Position numbers and translations under genes: made by a program | The notes under the pieces: generated by a model | Told to the model about the DNA's origin: nothing | The model's input: only the letters and a program-made list of their open reading frames with translations | Database searches by the model: none | Shown: one piece after another, positions 40,957-48,394 of the stretch | Numbering within the stretch: the first letter of the stretch is position 1 | Layout of the letters: every line of letters begins with the position of its first letter | From: Novacetimonas cocois | GTDB lineage: Bacteria; Pseudomonadota; Alphaproteobacteria; Acetobacterales; Acetobacteraceae | DNA length: 48,763 nt | NCBI RefSeq assembly: GCF_003311635.1 | Contig: NZ_QEXL01000007.1 | Location: 597 to 49,359 of the forward strand | Reading direction: 5' to 3'

Positions 40957-42468
40957 ATGTCTTCCGATTTCACGACCGAGAAGCCGCCGTTCAAGGCGCG
41001 TTACGAAAACTATATCGGCGGCAAGTGGCTGCCCCCGATCGCGGGTCATTACCTGACGAACACGTCGCCCGTCGATGGCCGCGTGCTTTGCGAAGTTCCC
41101 GCCTCCACCGCCGCTGATGTGGAACTGGCACTCGATGCCGCGCACAAGGCGAAGACCGCCTGGGCCCATACCTCCCCGGCCGATCGCGCGCTGATCCTGC
41201 TCAAGGCCGCGGACAAGATGGAGCAGAACCTCGAGCTGCTCGCCCGTGCGGAAACATGGGACAACGGCAAGCCGATCCGTGAAACCCTGACCGCCGACAT
41301 CCCGCTGGCGATCGACCATTTCCGTTATTTCGCCGGCTGCATCCGCGCGCAGGAAGGCACGCTGAGCGAAATCACCGACACGACCATCGCCTATCACTTC
41401 CATGAACCGCTGGGCGTTGTCGCACAGATCATTCCGTGGAACTTCCCGCTGCTGATGGGTTCGTGGAAGCTGGCCCCGGCACTGGCCGCCGGCAACTGCG
41501 TCGTCATGAAGCCCGCCGAAAGCACGCCCGCCAGCATCCTTGTGATGATGGAACTGATCGGTGACCTGTTCCCGCCCGGCACGCTGAACATCGTCAACGG
41601 CCTGGGCAAGGACGTGGGCGCGGCCCTGTCCAACAGCGACCGCATCGCCAAGATCGCGTTCACGGGTTCCACGCCCACGGGCAAGATGATCGCCCATGCC
41701 GCCGCCGAACACCTGATCCCCGCGACGCTGGAACTGGGTGGCAAGTCGCCGAACATCTTCTTCGCCGACGTCATGGACCGCGACGACGATTACCTGGACA
41801 AGGCGATCGAGGGCTTTACCATGTTCGCCCTGAACCAGGGCCAGATCTGTTCGTGCCCCAGCCGCGCGCTGGTTCAGGAATCGATCTATGAAAAGTTCAT
41901 CGAACGCGCCCTGCCGCGCATCAAGGCGATCCGCCAGGGCAACCCGCTGGATCCCAACACCATGATGGGCGCGCAGAATTCGCACGGCCACCAGGAAAAG
42001 ATCCTGTCCTACATCGACATCGGCAAGGGCGAAGGCGCGCAGCTGCTGACCGGTGGCGGACGCCCCGACCTGGGCGGCGACCTGAACAAGGGATGCTATG
42101 TGCAGCCGACCGTGTTCAAGGGCAACAACAAGATGCGCATCTTCCAGGAGGAAATCTTTGGCCCGGTCCTGGCCGTGACGACCTTCAAGACGGAAGAAGA
42201 AGCGCTGGCCATCGCCAACGACACGCCCTTCGGGCTGGGTTCGGGCGTGTGGAGCCGTGACGCCAACACCTGCTTCCGCATGGGTCGCGGGCTGGAGGCC
42301 GGCCGCGTGTGGATCAACTGCTATCACGTCTATCCCGCGCATGCGGCGTTCGGCGGATACAAGAAGTCCGGCATCGGCCGCGAAACGCACAAGATGGTTC
42401 TGGAACACTACCAGCAGACCAAGAACCTGCTTGTCAGCTACAGCGAAAAGAAGCTCGGCTTCTTCTGA
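40957..42468 (+). CDS. Aldehyde dehydrogenase, AldB/ExaC-like
   Basis: 503 aa from ATG 40957 ([22 protein letters not shown]) with AAGGGA 9 nt upstream. Asn161 (PWNFP), Glu259 (LELGGKSPN) and catalytic Cys298 ([11 protein letters not shown]) are present; the GQ(I/V)C(S/T)[12 protein letters not shown] context matches the AldB/ExaC group that oxidises acetaldehyde to acetate with NAD(P)+. The protein is cytoplasmic, unlike the membrane quinoprotein dehydrogenases of acetic acid bacteria. An NDH-2 gene follows 223 nt downstream, so NADH made here could be reoxidised by it. A longer frame to 40876 lacks an RBS. Confidence 0.92.
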   Translation: MSSDFTTEKPPFKARYENYIGGKWLPPIAGHYLTNTSPVDGRVLCEVPASTAADVELALDAAHKAKTAWAHTSPADRALILLKAADKMEQNLELLARAETWDNGKPIRETLTADIPLAIDHFRYFAGCIRAQEGTLSEITDTTIAYHFHEPLGVVAQIIPWNFPLLMGSWKLAPALAAGNCVVMKPAESTPASILVMMELIGDLFPPGTLNIVNGLGKDVGAALSNSDRIAKIAFTGSTPTGKMIAHAAAEHLIPATLELGGKSPNIFFADVMDRDDDYLDKAIEGFTMFALNQGQICSCPSRALVQESIYEKFIERALPRIKAIRQGNPLDPNTMMGAQNSHGHQEKILSYIDIGKGEGAQLLTGGGRPDLGGDLNKGCYVQPTVFKGNNKMRIFQEEIFGPVLAVTTFKTEEEALAIANDTPFGLGSGVWSRDANTCFRMGRGLEAGRVWINCYHVYPAHAAFGGYKKSGIGRETHKMVLEHYQQTKNLLVSYSEKKLGFF

Positions 42469-42476
42469 TCGCGGGT

Positions 42477-42498
42477 CGTGGCGGCGAAGGCCGCCACG
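42477..42498 (+). other. Stem-loop 8 nt after the aldehyde dehydrogenase stop
   Basis: A perfect 9-bp stem CGTGGCGGC/GCCGCCACG with a GAAG tetraloop. No T-run follows, so it may be a 3'-end stabiliser or a Rho-assisted terminator. Confidence 0.4.
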
Positions 42499-42691
42499 CC
42501 ATGATACGCAGGCGGTGCGGCCGGGCCGGTTTTCTTTTGCCGGGTCGGCCGTTGCCGTCTTGCCGCCCGCCGCCCCCGCAACGGGCGCGGGCCGGCACGG
42601 ACATGAACAGTTTTTCGATATATTCGTAATGCGACAGGGTTTTTCCCACGGGGGCCGGGACACTGTGCGGCAGGGGTGAAAGAGGCATAGG

Positions 42692-43972
42692 ATGGCACAA
42701 AAGTTTCGGGTGGTGATTGTCGGCGGTGGTATCGCGGGCCTGGCGCTGGCGACGCGTCTGGGCGATTCCATCGGCAAGTCGGGACGCGCTGAAATCACAC
42801 TGGTGGACAAGAGCTTCGCCCATGTGTGGAAGCCGATGCTGCACTGTTTCGCGGCAGGCACGGCGGCCAACGAAAACGACCGCATCAGCTTCCTGTCGCA
42901 GGCCAGCCGCCATCATTTCGATTTCTGGCCCGGCGAGATCTCCGGCCTTGACCGCGCGGCCAAGTCCATCACGCTGGCCCCGGTAAAGGAACCCTCGGGC
43001 GAGGTCATCCTTGACGAACGCACGCTGGAATATGACGCGCTGGTGCTGTCGATCGGCAGCCGCGCCAACGATTTCGGCACGCCCGGCGTGGCCCAGCACT
43101 GCCTGTTCATCGACAACCTGGTCGAAGCCAACGGATTCAACGAACGCTTCCGCATGGAACTGCTCAAGGCGTTCGGCAATAACGAGGAACTGGACATCGC
43201 CATCGTCGGTGGCGGTGCCACGGGCACGCAGCTTGCCGCCGAACTGCACAAGGCGCTGGACCTTGCCTCCCTCTACAGTTTTGGCAAGAAGCCGCCCAAG
43301 CTGAAGATCACCCTGCTGGAAGCCGGCCCCCGCATCCTGCCGGCCTTCCCCGAAGCCGTGTCGGCGGCGGCGAAAAAGCAGCTCGAGGATATCGGCGTGA
43401 CGGTGCAGACCTCCGCCATGGTCAGCGGCGCGGATGAAAAGGGCTACATGCTCAAGGACGGTACGCGCATCCCCGCGACCCTGCGGGTATGGGCGGCAGG
43501 CGTGAAGGCGCCTGACGTGACGCGCAACTTCGCGGGGCTGAAGCTCTCGCGCTCCGGACAGCTTGAGGTGCGCCCGACCCTGCAGCTTCTGGAAGATGAC
43601 AACATCTTTGCCATGGGCGACTGCGCCTTCATCGCGGAAAAGCCCGTCGCCCCCACCGCGCAGGTCGCCCGCCAGCAGGCGCATCACCTGGCGCGTTACA
43701 TGCCGCGCTGGATCAATGGCGCAAAGCTGCCGCCGTTCGCCTTCCACAACAAGGGCGCGGTCGTGGCACTGGGCGATTACAACGGATGGGGCACGTTCCC
43801 CGGCGGCAAGGTCTTTGGTGGCGGGTGGCTCAGGGGCATTACCGCGCGCATGGTTCACCTGATGCTGTATCGCCAGCACCAGTTCGAACTGTATGGCACC
43901 TTCCGCGGCCTTGTTTCGTGCCTTGTGGACTGGCTTGACGTTTTCGTCCGCCCGGCGGTCAGGCTCGACTGA
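42692..43972 (+). CDS. ndh: Type II NADH:quinone oxidoreductase (NDH-2)
   Basis: 426 aa. FAD motif VGGGIAGLALA (11-21), DKSFAHVWKPMLH, second dinucleotide motif VGGGATGTQLAAELHKAL (about 172-189), and FAMGDCAFIA binding FAD near the C-terminus. The C-terminal region (LMLYRQHQFELYGTFRGLVSCLVDWLDVFVRP) is the amphipathic part that holds NDH-2 on the inner leaflet. It passes electrons from NADH to ubiquinone without pumping protons. Its RBS (AGAGG) lies 7-10 nt upstream. Confidence 0.93.
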   Translation: MAQKFRVVIVGGGIAGLALATRLGDSIGKSGRAEITLVDKSFAHVWKPMLHCFAAGTAANENDRISFLSQASRHHFDFWPGEISGLDRAAKSITLAPVKEPSGEVILDERTLEYDALVLSIGSRANDFGTPGVAQHCLFIDNLVEANGFNERFRMELLKAFGNNEELDIAIVGGGATGTQLAAELHKALDLASLYSFGKKPPKLKITLLEAGPRILPAFPEAVSAAAKKQLEDIGVTVQTSAMVSGADEKGYMLKDGTRIPATLRVWAAGVKAPDVTRNFAGLKLSRSGQLEVRPTLQLLEDDNIFAMGDCAFIAEKPVAPTAQVARQQAHHLARYMPRWINGAKLPPFAFHNKGAVVALGDYNGWGTFPGGKVFGGGWLRGITARMVHLMLYRQHQFELYGTFRGLVSCLVDWLDVFVRPAVRLD

Positions 43973-44151
43973 CGCTGGCGGGTGATCGCGGCATTTGAAA
44001 CCGCCTTATCTGATCACAACATTTCATCTTTCCTCTTTGCGCACATCCAGTCACCGGGCCTGCGGTCATCGCGGGTCCGGTGATGTGTTTTTTACCGGAA
44101 CCCCCGTCGGGGATGTCTCGTTGCCTGCCTTATATGCAAGGGAGAACAGAC

Positions 44152-44382
44152 ATGCGCTTTGCCTTCATCCCGCATGGCCTTGAACAGCCGCCGTCCCCCG
44201 CGCCGGTGCCCCCGATGCCGCCCGGCGTGCCGGTGCCCCCCACCAACCCGCCGGAACCGGGCGAGGATCCGCAGCCCATCGACGACCCGCAGCCCTATCC
44301 CCCGCCGCTGCCGATCTGTGGGGGCGCGATGTATTTCCGGAACTCCTGCCCGATTACGCTGTTGAACAGTTCCGCCATATAA
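44152..44382 (+). CDS. Small proline-rich protein
   Basis: 76 aa. An excellent AGGGAG ribosome-binding site lies about 8 nt before ATG 44152 (MRFAFIPHGLEQ). Residues 13-58 are dominated by Pro (PVPPMPPGVPVPP, PTNPPEPGEDP, DPQPYPPPLP). Two cysteines follow (ICGG, NSCP). No signal peptide or known domain. It is followed 15 nt later by another tiny gene with the same RBS context. A role cannot be assigned. Confidence 0.5.
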   Translation: MRFAFIPHGLEQPPSPAPVPPMPPGVPVPPTNPPEPGEDPQPIDDPQPYPPPLPICGGAMYFRNSCPITLLNSSAI

Positions 44383-44397
44383 CAAGGGAGAATCCCG

Positions 44398-44541
44398 ATG
44401 TCGGATATCAGGAACCAGACTGAAAAACCCCTTCCGAAGACCGAAACGGAAAAGGACCAGGACCGTGACGAGGCGCTGGAGGAAACCTTCCCCGCCAGCG
44501 ATCCGCCGTCAAAGGGCGAAACCACGGGGCCGGAGACATGA
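44398..44541 (+). CDS. Very small conserved-motif protein (ETFPASDPPS type)
   Basis: 47 aa: MSDIRNQTEKPLPKTETEKD... then RDEALEETFPASDPPSKGE. AAGGGAG lies 8 nt before the start. The EAL(E/K)ETFPASDPP motif occurs in many short uncharacterised proteobacterial proteins, which supports it as a real gene. It is highly charged and probably unfolded alone. Directly downstream of the Pro-rich gene, probably one transcript. Confidence 0.65.
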   Translation: MSDIRNQTEKPLPKTETEKDQDRDEALEETFPASDPPSKGETTGPET

Positions 44542-44590
44542 ACCCGTCCCCGTTGGGGGGGGGCCGGAAACGACTGACCGAGAAAAATGG

Positions 44591-44673
44591 TAAAAGTTTC
44601 CGGGCGCCGCCTTTTGTCAGGAAGGTGGCGTTTATCGAAGCTTTTTGAAAAAAGCTTCACCAAAAACTTTCTT
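44591..44673 (-). repeat. Dispersed palindromic repeat, copy 6
   Basis: TAAAAGTTTCCGGGCGCCGCC, a GTCAGGAAGGTGGCG arm, a GAAGCTTTTTGAAAAAAGCTTC hairpin split by the loop, and CACCAAAAACTTTC. It lies after the ETFPASDPPS gene and before the secreted-protein gene. Confidence 0.85.
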
Positions 44674-44846
44674 ATGATTACAGAGGGTTTTTGGAACTGC
44701 TTTTCGTGCGGGGCGGGTGGTGAGTGATGTACCATCTGGTCAAAGGGGAGACGGGAGCAGGGAGATCCGGGCGGGCACGCAACCTTTTCGCGCATGGGCG
44801 GTTGGAATTCATGTCCGCCGCGCATTTCATAAAAAAAGGAAGCGTC

Positions 44847-45203
44847 ATGAAAATTCTTGCCAGTTCCCTGTTCATGCTGACGGCCTTTGCCGGGGTGCCG
44901 TCCATCGCACTTGCGCAGACAACGCCCCCGCCACAGCCCAACGCGGACTCCGCGGCGTCCGAAGTGGGCAAGAACCCACCCTCCGCCACAGATCGTAATG
45001 GACAGCGGATCGACCCGTCGGACAAGCTGTGGAACAACCCCCGCACCGTCAGGGAACAGCCCGGAACGCAGCCGCCACCCAACGATTCCACGACCGGGAC
45101 CGCCACGCCCAATACAACCGGGACCACTGGCCCCCATACCGGCCATTCATGGCACGGGCACAAGCATACGAAATACCATACCACCACGCCCACGCAGGAA
45201 TGA
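44847..45203 (+). CDS. Secreted Pro/Thr/His-rich protein
   Basis: 118 aa from ATG 44847 (MKILASSLFMLTAFAG) with AAAGGA 6 nt upstream. A clear signal peptide ends at SIALAQ (about residue 24). The mature part starts TTPPPQPNADSAAS, continues as a polar chain with a conserved-looking ATDRNGQRIDPSDKLWNNP segment, then a Thr/Gly/Pro run and a His-rich tail (HTGHSWHGHKHTKYH). No enzymatic domain. It resembles in layout the protein at 16527-16799. A metal-binding or stress role is possible but not shown. Confidence 0.65.
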   Translation: MKILASSLFMLTAFAGVPSIALAQTTPPPQPNADSAASEVGKNPPSATDRNGQRIDPSDKLWNNPRTVREQPGTQPPPNDSTTGTATPNTTGTTGPHTGHSWHGHKHTKYHTTTPTQE

Positions 45204-45415
45204 CGCCATCCCCCGGTGCGCCACCAGCAGGCGATGTGACGCGCCCGGGCGGGGCCGTTCCCTGCTGATCGCGTCACCGTCCCGCAGGGTCAGGACGGTT
45301 CGGGCTGACCGCCCTGCCCTGCAGGACGGCGCATCATCATCAGCCGGGCGGACGATGCTGGCATCCCGGCGCGACATGCCCCCGTCCGGTCATTGCTGGC
45401 CGGGGGCGATGCCGC

Positions 45416-45577
45416 TCACAGCTCGTCGAAAAGAAAGTCTTCTTCAAAAACCGGATAGGCCGTATCGGTCGGACGTGTATAGCCACGCCTGTTTTTCCAT
45501 GCCTGAATCAGGGCCAGTCGCCATTCCTCATGGGGATCGCAAGGGGTCTTGGTGGGGTAATCGGATTGTGTGTTCAT
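45416..45577 (-). CDS. Small hypothetical protein
   Basis: 53 aa from ATG 45577 (MNTQSDYPTKTPCDPHEEW) with AGAGG about 10 nt upstream. The middle RLALIQAWKNRRGYTRPTDTAYPVFEEDFLFDEL contains a short helix and an acidic C-terminus. No family recognised. A GC-rich stem without T-run (45378-45407) lies beyond its stop. Confidence 0.5.
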   Translation of the reverse strand: MNTQSDYPTKTPCDPHEEWRLALIQAWKNRRGYTRPTDTAYPVFEEDFLFDEL

Positions 45578-45743
45578 GATCCGCAAACCTCTATTGCTGG
45601 CCCGCGATGCTGCGGGTAACGGTTCCTTAGCAGGCCGCCCGCAGCCATGGTGTGACGATTGCATGAAGCTTGGTTGCGATCCCGCATGGACGCAGAACCG
45701 GCCCGCGCGTGGATCATAGGGGACAAGAAGGAAGAAACACCCC

Positions 45744-46157
45744 GTGGAAGAAGCGTCAGAGTCCGCCGTCGCCCCGTCCCCCTCCTACCGTCATCCATCC
45801 GGGGTGCAATGCATCGAGATCGTGCGCCACATGTCGTTCTGCCTCGGCAATGCGGTGAAATATGTCTGGCGCGGCTGGTGGGCCCCCGACCTTGCCGACA
45901 CCGGTGATCTGGAAAAGGCGGCGCGCCATATCCGCGAATGGCTGTCGATGGAGGTACGGCCCCGCATGCCCATGTGCCACGTCGTCACACGCGCGGTCTC
46001 CCGCTTTGCCACCGTGGATCAGGAAGGACGGTTTTCCACCATAGTGCGCGACCTGTGCCGCGCCGATTTCACGCACGGAAACGAAAACGCCGCCCGGCAT
46101 GCGCTGGGACTTATCATGGCGGAAATCGCAAGACGGAAAAATACGAACGCCGCATAG
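45744..46157 (+). CDS. DUF3310-like protein (phage-type nucleotide kinase-associated)
   Basis: 137 aa from GTG 45744 with GGAAG about 8-10 nt upstream. It contains HPSGVQCIEIVRHMSFCLGN, AVKYVWRGW and DLEKAARHIREWL, matching the DUF3310 pattern (HPS...ECID..., GNAIKY..R.., dLkKA..Yl) often found in phages and mobile elements. The C-terminal half (VVTRAVSRFATVDQEG...) is less conserved. Function of the family is not established. It lies shortly before the integrated-element boundary. Confidence 0.65.
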   Translation: MEEASESAVAPSPSYRHPSGVQCIEIVRHMSFCLGNAVKYVWRGWWAPDLADTGDLEKAARHIREWLSMEVRPRMPMCHVVTRAVSRFATVDQEGRFSTIVRDLCRADFTHGNENAARHALGLIMAEIARRKNTNAA

Positions 46158-46303
46158 GGCGCCGAGCGGATGCGGTGCATCCCTGATGCGTCGCCAGAAC
46201 GCCGCGTCGTCTGCCAGGGCTGATGACCGCCGGGACCAAGCAACCGGAGTGCGACATGAACACACACTCACAGTCAATCTGACACCTCATGCCCTGATCA
46301 TGC

Positions 46304-46597
46304 ATGCATCGCATGGATGGTGATGTCAGAAGGCTTTTTGAGATGGTCGCCGGGCATCTTGAAAACAGCATCGAGATGATCGAGCATGTTTATTCCCCGA
46401 CAAGCTACGTCAGGCGGCGCTGGTCCTGTCAGGAGCCTGAAAGTTTTCTGTGCCAGCTGGCACAGGAAATGATTCCGGGCAAAACAAAAATATATAAGGA
46501 AATCATGGTGCTGCTGGACAGGATTGAACTGTCGACCTCTCCCTTACCAAATAGACGAAACGCACATAACATACTGATATTTTTGTTTAAAAAATAA
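46304..46597 (+). pseudogene. Chimeric open frame running through the tRNA fragment
   Basis: The frame codes for 97 residues. The first ~67 (e.g. LFEMVAGHLENSIEMIEHVY, FLCQLAQEMIPGKTK) could come from a real gene, but the next ~15 (MVLLDRIELSTSPLP) are a translation of the antisense tRNA-Thr 3' end at 46506-46550 and the last ~15 come from the AT-rich side. No RBS is visible. Either the gene was cut by integration or the frame is accidental. Confidence 0.3.
46506..46550 (-). mobile_element. 3' fragment of tRNA-Thr (GGT): probable attachment site of an integrated element
   Basis: Read on the minus strand: anticodon loop TTGGTAA (anticodon GGT), GGGAG stem half, AGGTC, T-arm GACAG-TTCAATC-CTGTC, acceptor half CAGCAGC, discriminator A and CCA. 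The 5' half of the tRNA is missing: left of the loop the sequence is unrelated (ATAGACGAAA). Tyrosine integrases typically duplicate exactly such a 3' end. The orientation predicts element DNA to the right, where the AT-rich region begins. Confidence 0.8.
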
Positions 46598-46943
46598 TAT
46601 GCGCTTAAACTGTGCTAGATTTTGTCAGTTGATTTCTTACTATATTGTAATGTGAAATATTTTTAATCTCTGCCGCACAGATTAATCCACGAAGGGCATT
46701 AATCAACACCATGCGTCCTTATAATGCCCTTCGTGTTCATTCGCTCCTATAAGGAATTCTCGTAGCGAAACCATTTTATAATCTGCGGCATCCTATATCG
46801 CTGATCAACCAAGGTATGAAGTATGGTAATCAGCATAAAAATTCTGGAGAAATTCTACATTCACCACACCAATAAATGTCAAAATAATACACTACACCAT
46901 AACGATATTATCTATCACCGTGAATTACTACAAAATATCAATT
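46598..46943. other. AT-rich stretch at the left end of the element
   Basis: About 345 nt with low GC compared with everything to the left. It contains the 14-bp inverted repeat at 46688-46735 and a doubtful small frame (46823-47023). No other gene is visible. Confidence 0.5.
46688..46735. repeat. Perfect 14-bp inverted repeat
   Basis: CACGAAGGGCATTA (46688-46701) and TAATGCCCTTCGTG (46722-46735) with a 20-nt loop. No T-run follows on either strand, so a simple terminator is unlikely; it could be a recombination or regulatory site, or a structured RNA. Confidence 0.7.
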
Positions 46944-47023
46944 CTAATCTTTTGAGACATCTTGAGGAATATTCAAATATGGTTTCATCATATTTGGTAA
47001 AATATTCATGTAAAAATTCCTGA
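46823..47023 (+). CDS. Doubtful small open frame
   Basis: 66 aa (MVISIKILEKFYIHHTNK...), Asn/His-rich, with AAGG 8 nt before the ATG. It overlaps the 3' end of the convergent membrane-protein gene by 80 nt. In such AT-rich DNA a frame of this size is easily chance. Confidence 0.2.
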   Translation: MVISIKILEKFYIHHTNKCQNNTLHHNDIIYHRELLQNINSNLLRHLEEYSNMVSSYLVKYSCKNS

Positions 47024-47642
47024 CATAATTAAATGATTGATTTTTTTGATTTATATAACCGATCATTTCCATTCTATTCGCCTGTATTGCTTCAAAATCA
47101 TTTTCGGATATAATTTTCTTACGTTGTATCACGTCATATAAAGAATCAGCATACCCCCGAGCTTCAAATATATTTCTTCTAGCTTCGGAAAGTTTACTAT
47201 AAATTTCGTCATTCATTAAAAACCTAGATTGTTCACAAAAAGCGTTTAAATCATCTATATGTTTCAGATAGTTTTCTTTATTACTCTCATATCTATTTTT
47301 AAGAAATTCCGCTTCTCGTGTTAACTGATCAGGTTCATAACTATTTTCATATATAGAAGTAGACCATATACTCATATTCAAAAATATTTCGTATATCGCA
47401 AATCTTTTATCATACAAATCTAAATTTAACTTGTTTTTTGATATATTTTTTTGTTGCTTGGAGACTATATGTTGTTGATAAGCTATATATGCTGTAATGA
47501 CACCAACAACAAATGTAGGAAACAGTTTTATGTAATCAGCATATTCTATAGGTTTTCTTGTATCAAGAAACAATGCTGGCATAAAAAAGGACATACATAA
47601 AATAGAAATAGCAGCCGCATATCCTTGCGATTTATTATACAT
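46944..47642 (-). CDS. Two-TM membrane protein of unknown function with cytoplasmic helical domain
   Basis: 232 aa. Two hydrophobic segments (about residues 8-26 and 40-58), then a helical, charged region starting QQHIVSKQQKNISKNKLNLDLYDKRFAIYEIF. The 'KLxLDLYDKRFAIYE' pattern after a TM pair is typical of uncharacterised membrane proteins found on plasmids, prophages and defence islands. The rest is rich in Asn, Lys, Ile and Tyr, reflecting very low GC, unlike the chromosome and lower than the recombinase gene beside it. Its ATG lies inside the last codons of the recombinase (8-nt overlap), so the two are probably cotranscribed. Function unknown. Confidence 0.65.
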   Translation of the reverse strand: MYNKSQGYAAAISILCMSFFMPALFLDTRKPIEYADYIKLFPTFVVGVITAYIAYQQHIVSKQQKNISKNKLNLDLYDKRFAIYEIFLNMSIWSTSIYENSYEPDQLTREAEFLKNRYESNKENYLKHIDDLNAFCEQSRFLMNDEIYSKLSEARRNIFEARGYADSLYDVIQRKKIISENDFEAIQANRMEMIGYINQKNQSFNYVRNFYMNILPNMMKPYLNIPQDVSKD

Positions 47643-48195
47643 CTCTTAATGCCCTATATACGCTCATACGACTGATATTCAGAGTTTTAGCGATATCTGT
47701 AGCTTTCTGCCCTTCCGCCTTCATCTGCTGAATCTTTAATGCCTGATTCATAGCAGTTGGCTTGCGCCCTTTATAGCGACCATCTGCCTTTGCCTTGGCA
47801 ATCCCTTCCGCCTGCCTTTCCTTCATGAGATCGCGTTCAAACTCCGCGACAGCGGCAAGCATGGTTAGCATCAGTTTGCTGGTCGGATTGCGGGTATCCA
47901 GTTCCTGGCCTCCCATTGAAAGGATCAACAGGGCAGCATCTTTGGCTTCAATATCTTTAACCAGAGCCAACAAATCCGCCGTTGAACGTGCCAGACGATC
48001 AGGCTTGGCAACCACCAGCACATCACCAGCCCGTAGGTTATCCATACAAGCTGTCAGTTCTGGCCTACGGGCGGAGGTAGCTGATATCTGCTCCGCATAC
48101 ACCTTGGCACAGCCCTTGGCTTTCAGTTCCCTAACCTGACCTTCCAAACCGGCCACCTGATCCGTTGTGCTGGTCCGTGCGTAACCGATAAGCAT
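47635..48195 (-). CDS. Small serine recombinase (resolvase/invertase family)
   Basis: 186 aa from ATG 48195 (MLIGYARTSTTDQ) with GGAGG 7 nt upstream. Catalytic Ser9 with Arg7 (YARTS), the KPDRLARS arginines (about 64-71), the AEFERDLMKERQAEGI helix, and a C-terminal helix-turn-helix (QKATDIAKTLNISRMSVYRAL). It cuts and rejoins DNA at short inverted-repeat sites as a resolvase or invertase. Four copies of a GTAACTTTAGA-type repeat lie directly upstream of the gene. The downstream membrane-protein gene overlaps its stop. It is not the type of enzyme that integrates into tRNA genes, so another integrase is expected elsewhere on the element. Confidence 0.9.
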   Translation of the reverse strand: MLIGYARTSTTDQVAGLEGQVRELKAKGCAKVYAEQISATSARRPELTACMDNLRAGDVLVVAKPDRLARSTADLLALVKDIEAKDAALLILSMGGQELDTRNPTSKLMLTMLAAVAEFERDLMKERQAEGIAKAKADGRYKGRKPTAMNQALKIQQMKAEGQKATDIAKTLNISRMSVYRALRDV

Positions 48196-48212
48196 GCGCC
48201 ACCTCCGAATGT

Positions 48213-48329
48213 GTAACTTTAGAATCTAAGACTCTGACGAATGTATGTCACATAAATCCAAAAACAACCCTAAAGTTACATAAAAGTGTCACATCCGAAA
48301 GGTAACTTTAGAGCAAGGTCTAAAGTTAC
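48213..48329. repeat. Four GTAACTTTAG half-sites in inverted pairs: candidate recombination/operator site
   Basis: GTAACTTTAGA at 48213-48223, its reverse CTAAAGTTAC at 48270-48279, GTAACTTTAGA at 48302-48312 and TCTAAAGTTAC at 48319-48329 (the last two form an 11-bp inverted repeat with a 6-nt spacer). Resolvase res sites and invertase sites consist of such inverted half-sites. Confidence 0.7.
48240..48267 (-). promoter_or_regulatory. Candidate promoter of the recombinase gene
   Basis: On the minus strand TTGTTT (48262-48267) and TACATT (48240-48245) are 16 nt apart. Repeat copies lie just upstream of the -35 (48270-48279) and just downstream of the -10 (48213-48223), a layout that would let the recombinase repress its own gene. 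Confidence 0.4.
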
Positions 48330-48394
48330 AATTTATGCGGAGTCATTCATTGCTGGATAGATAGGAGGAATACTATTTCCATAACGGAGACGGA

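Noticed and set aside
40618-42885. 755-aa minus-strand open frame opposite the aldehyde dehydrogenase
   Set aside because: Shadow of a strongly supported gene; Asp/Gly/Arg-rich composition, no recognisable domain.
45378-45407. GC-rich stem-loop downstream of the 53-aa gene
   Set aside because: Imperfect stem and no T-run on the relevant strand; not called a terminator.
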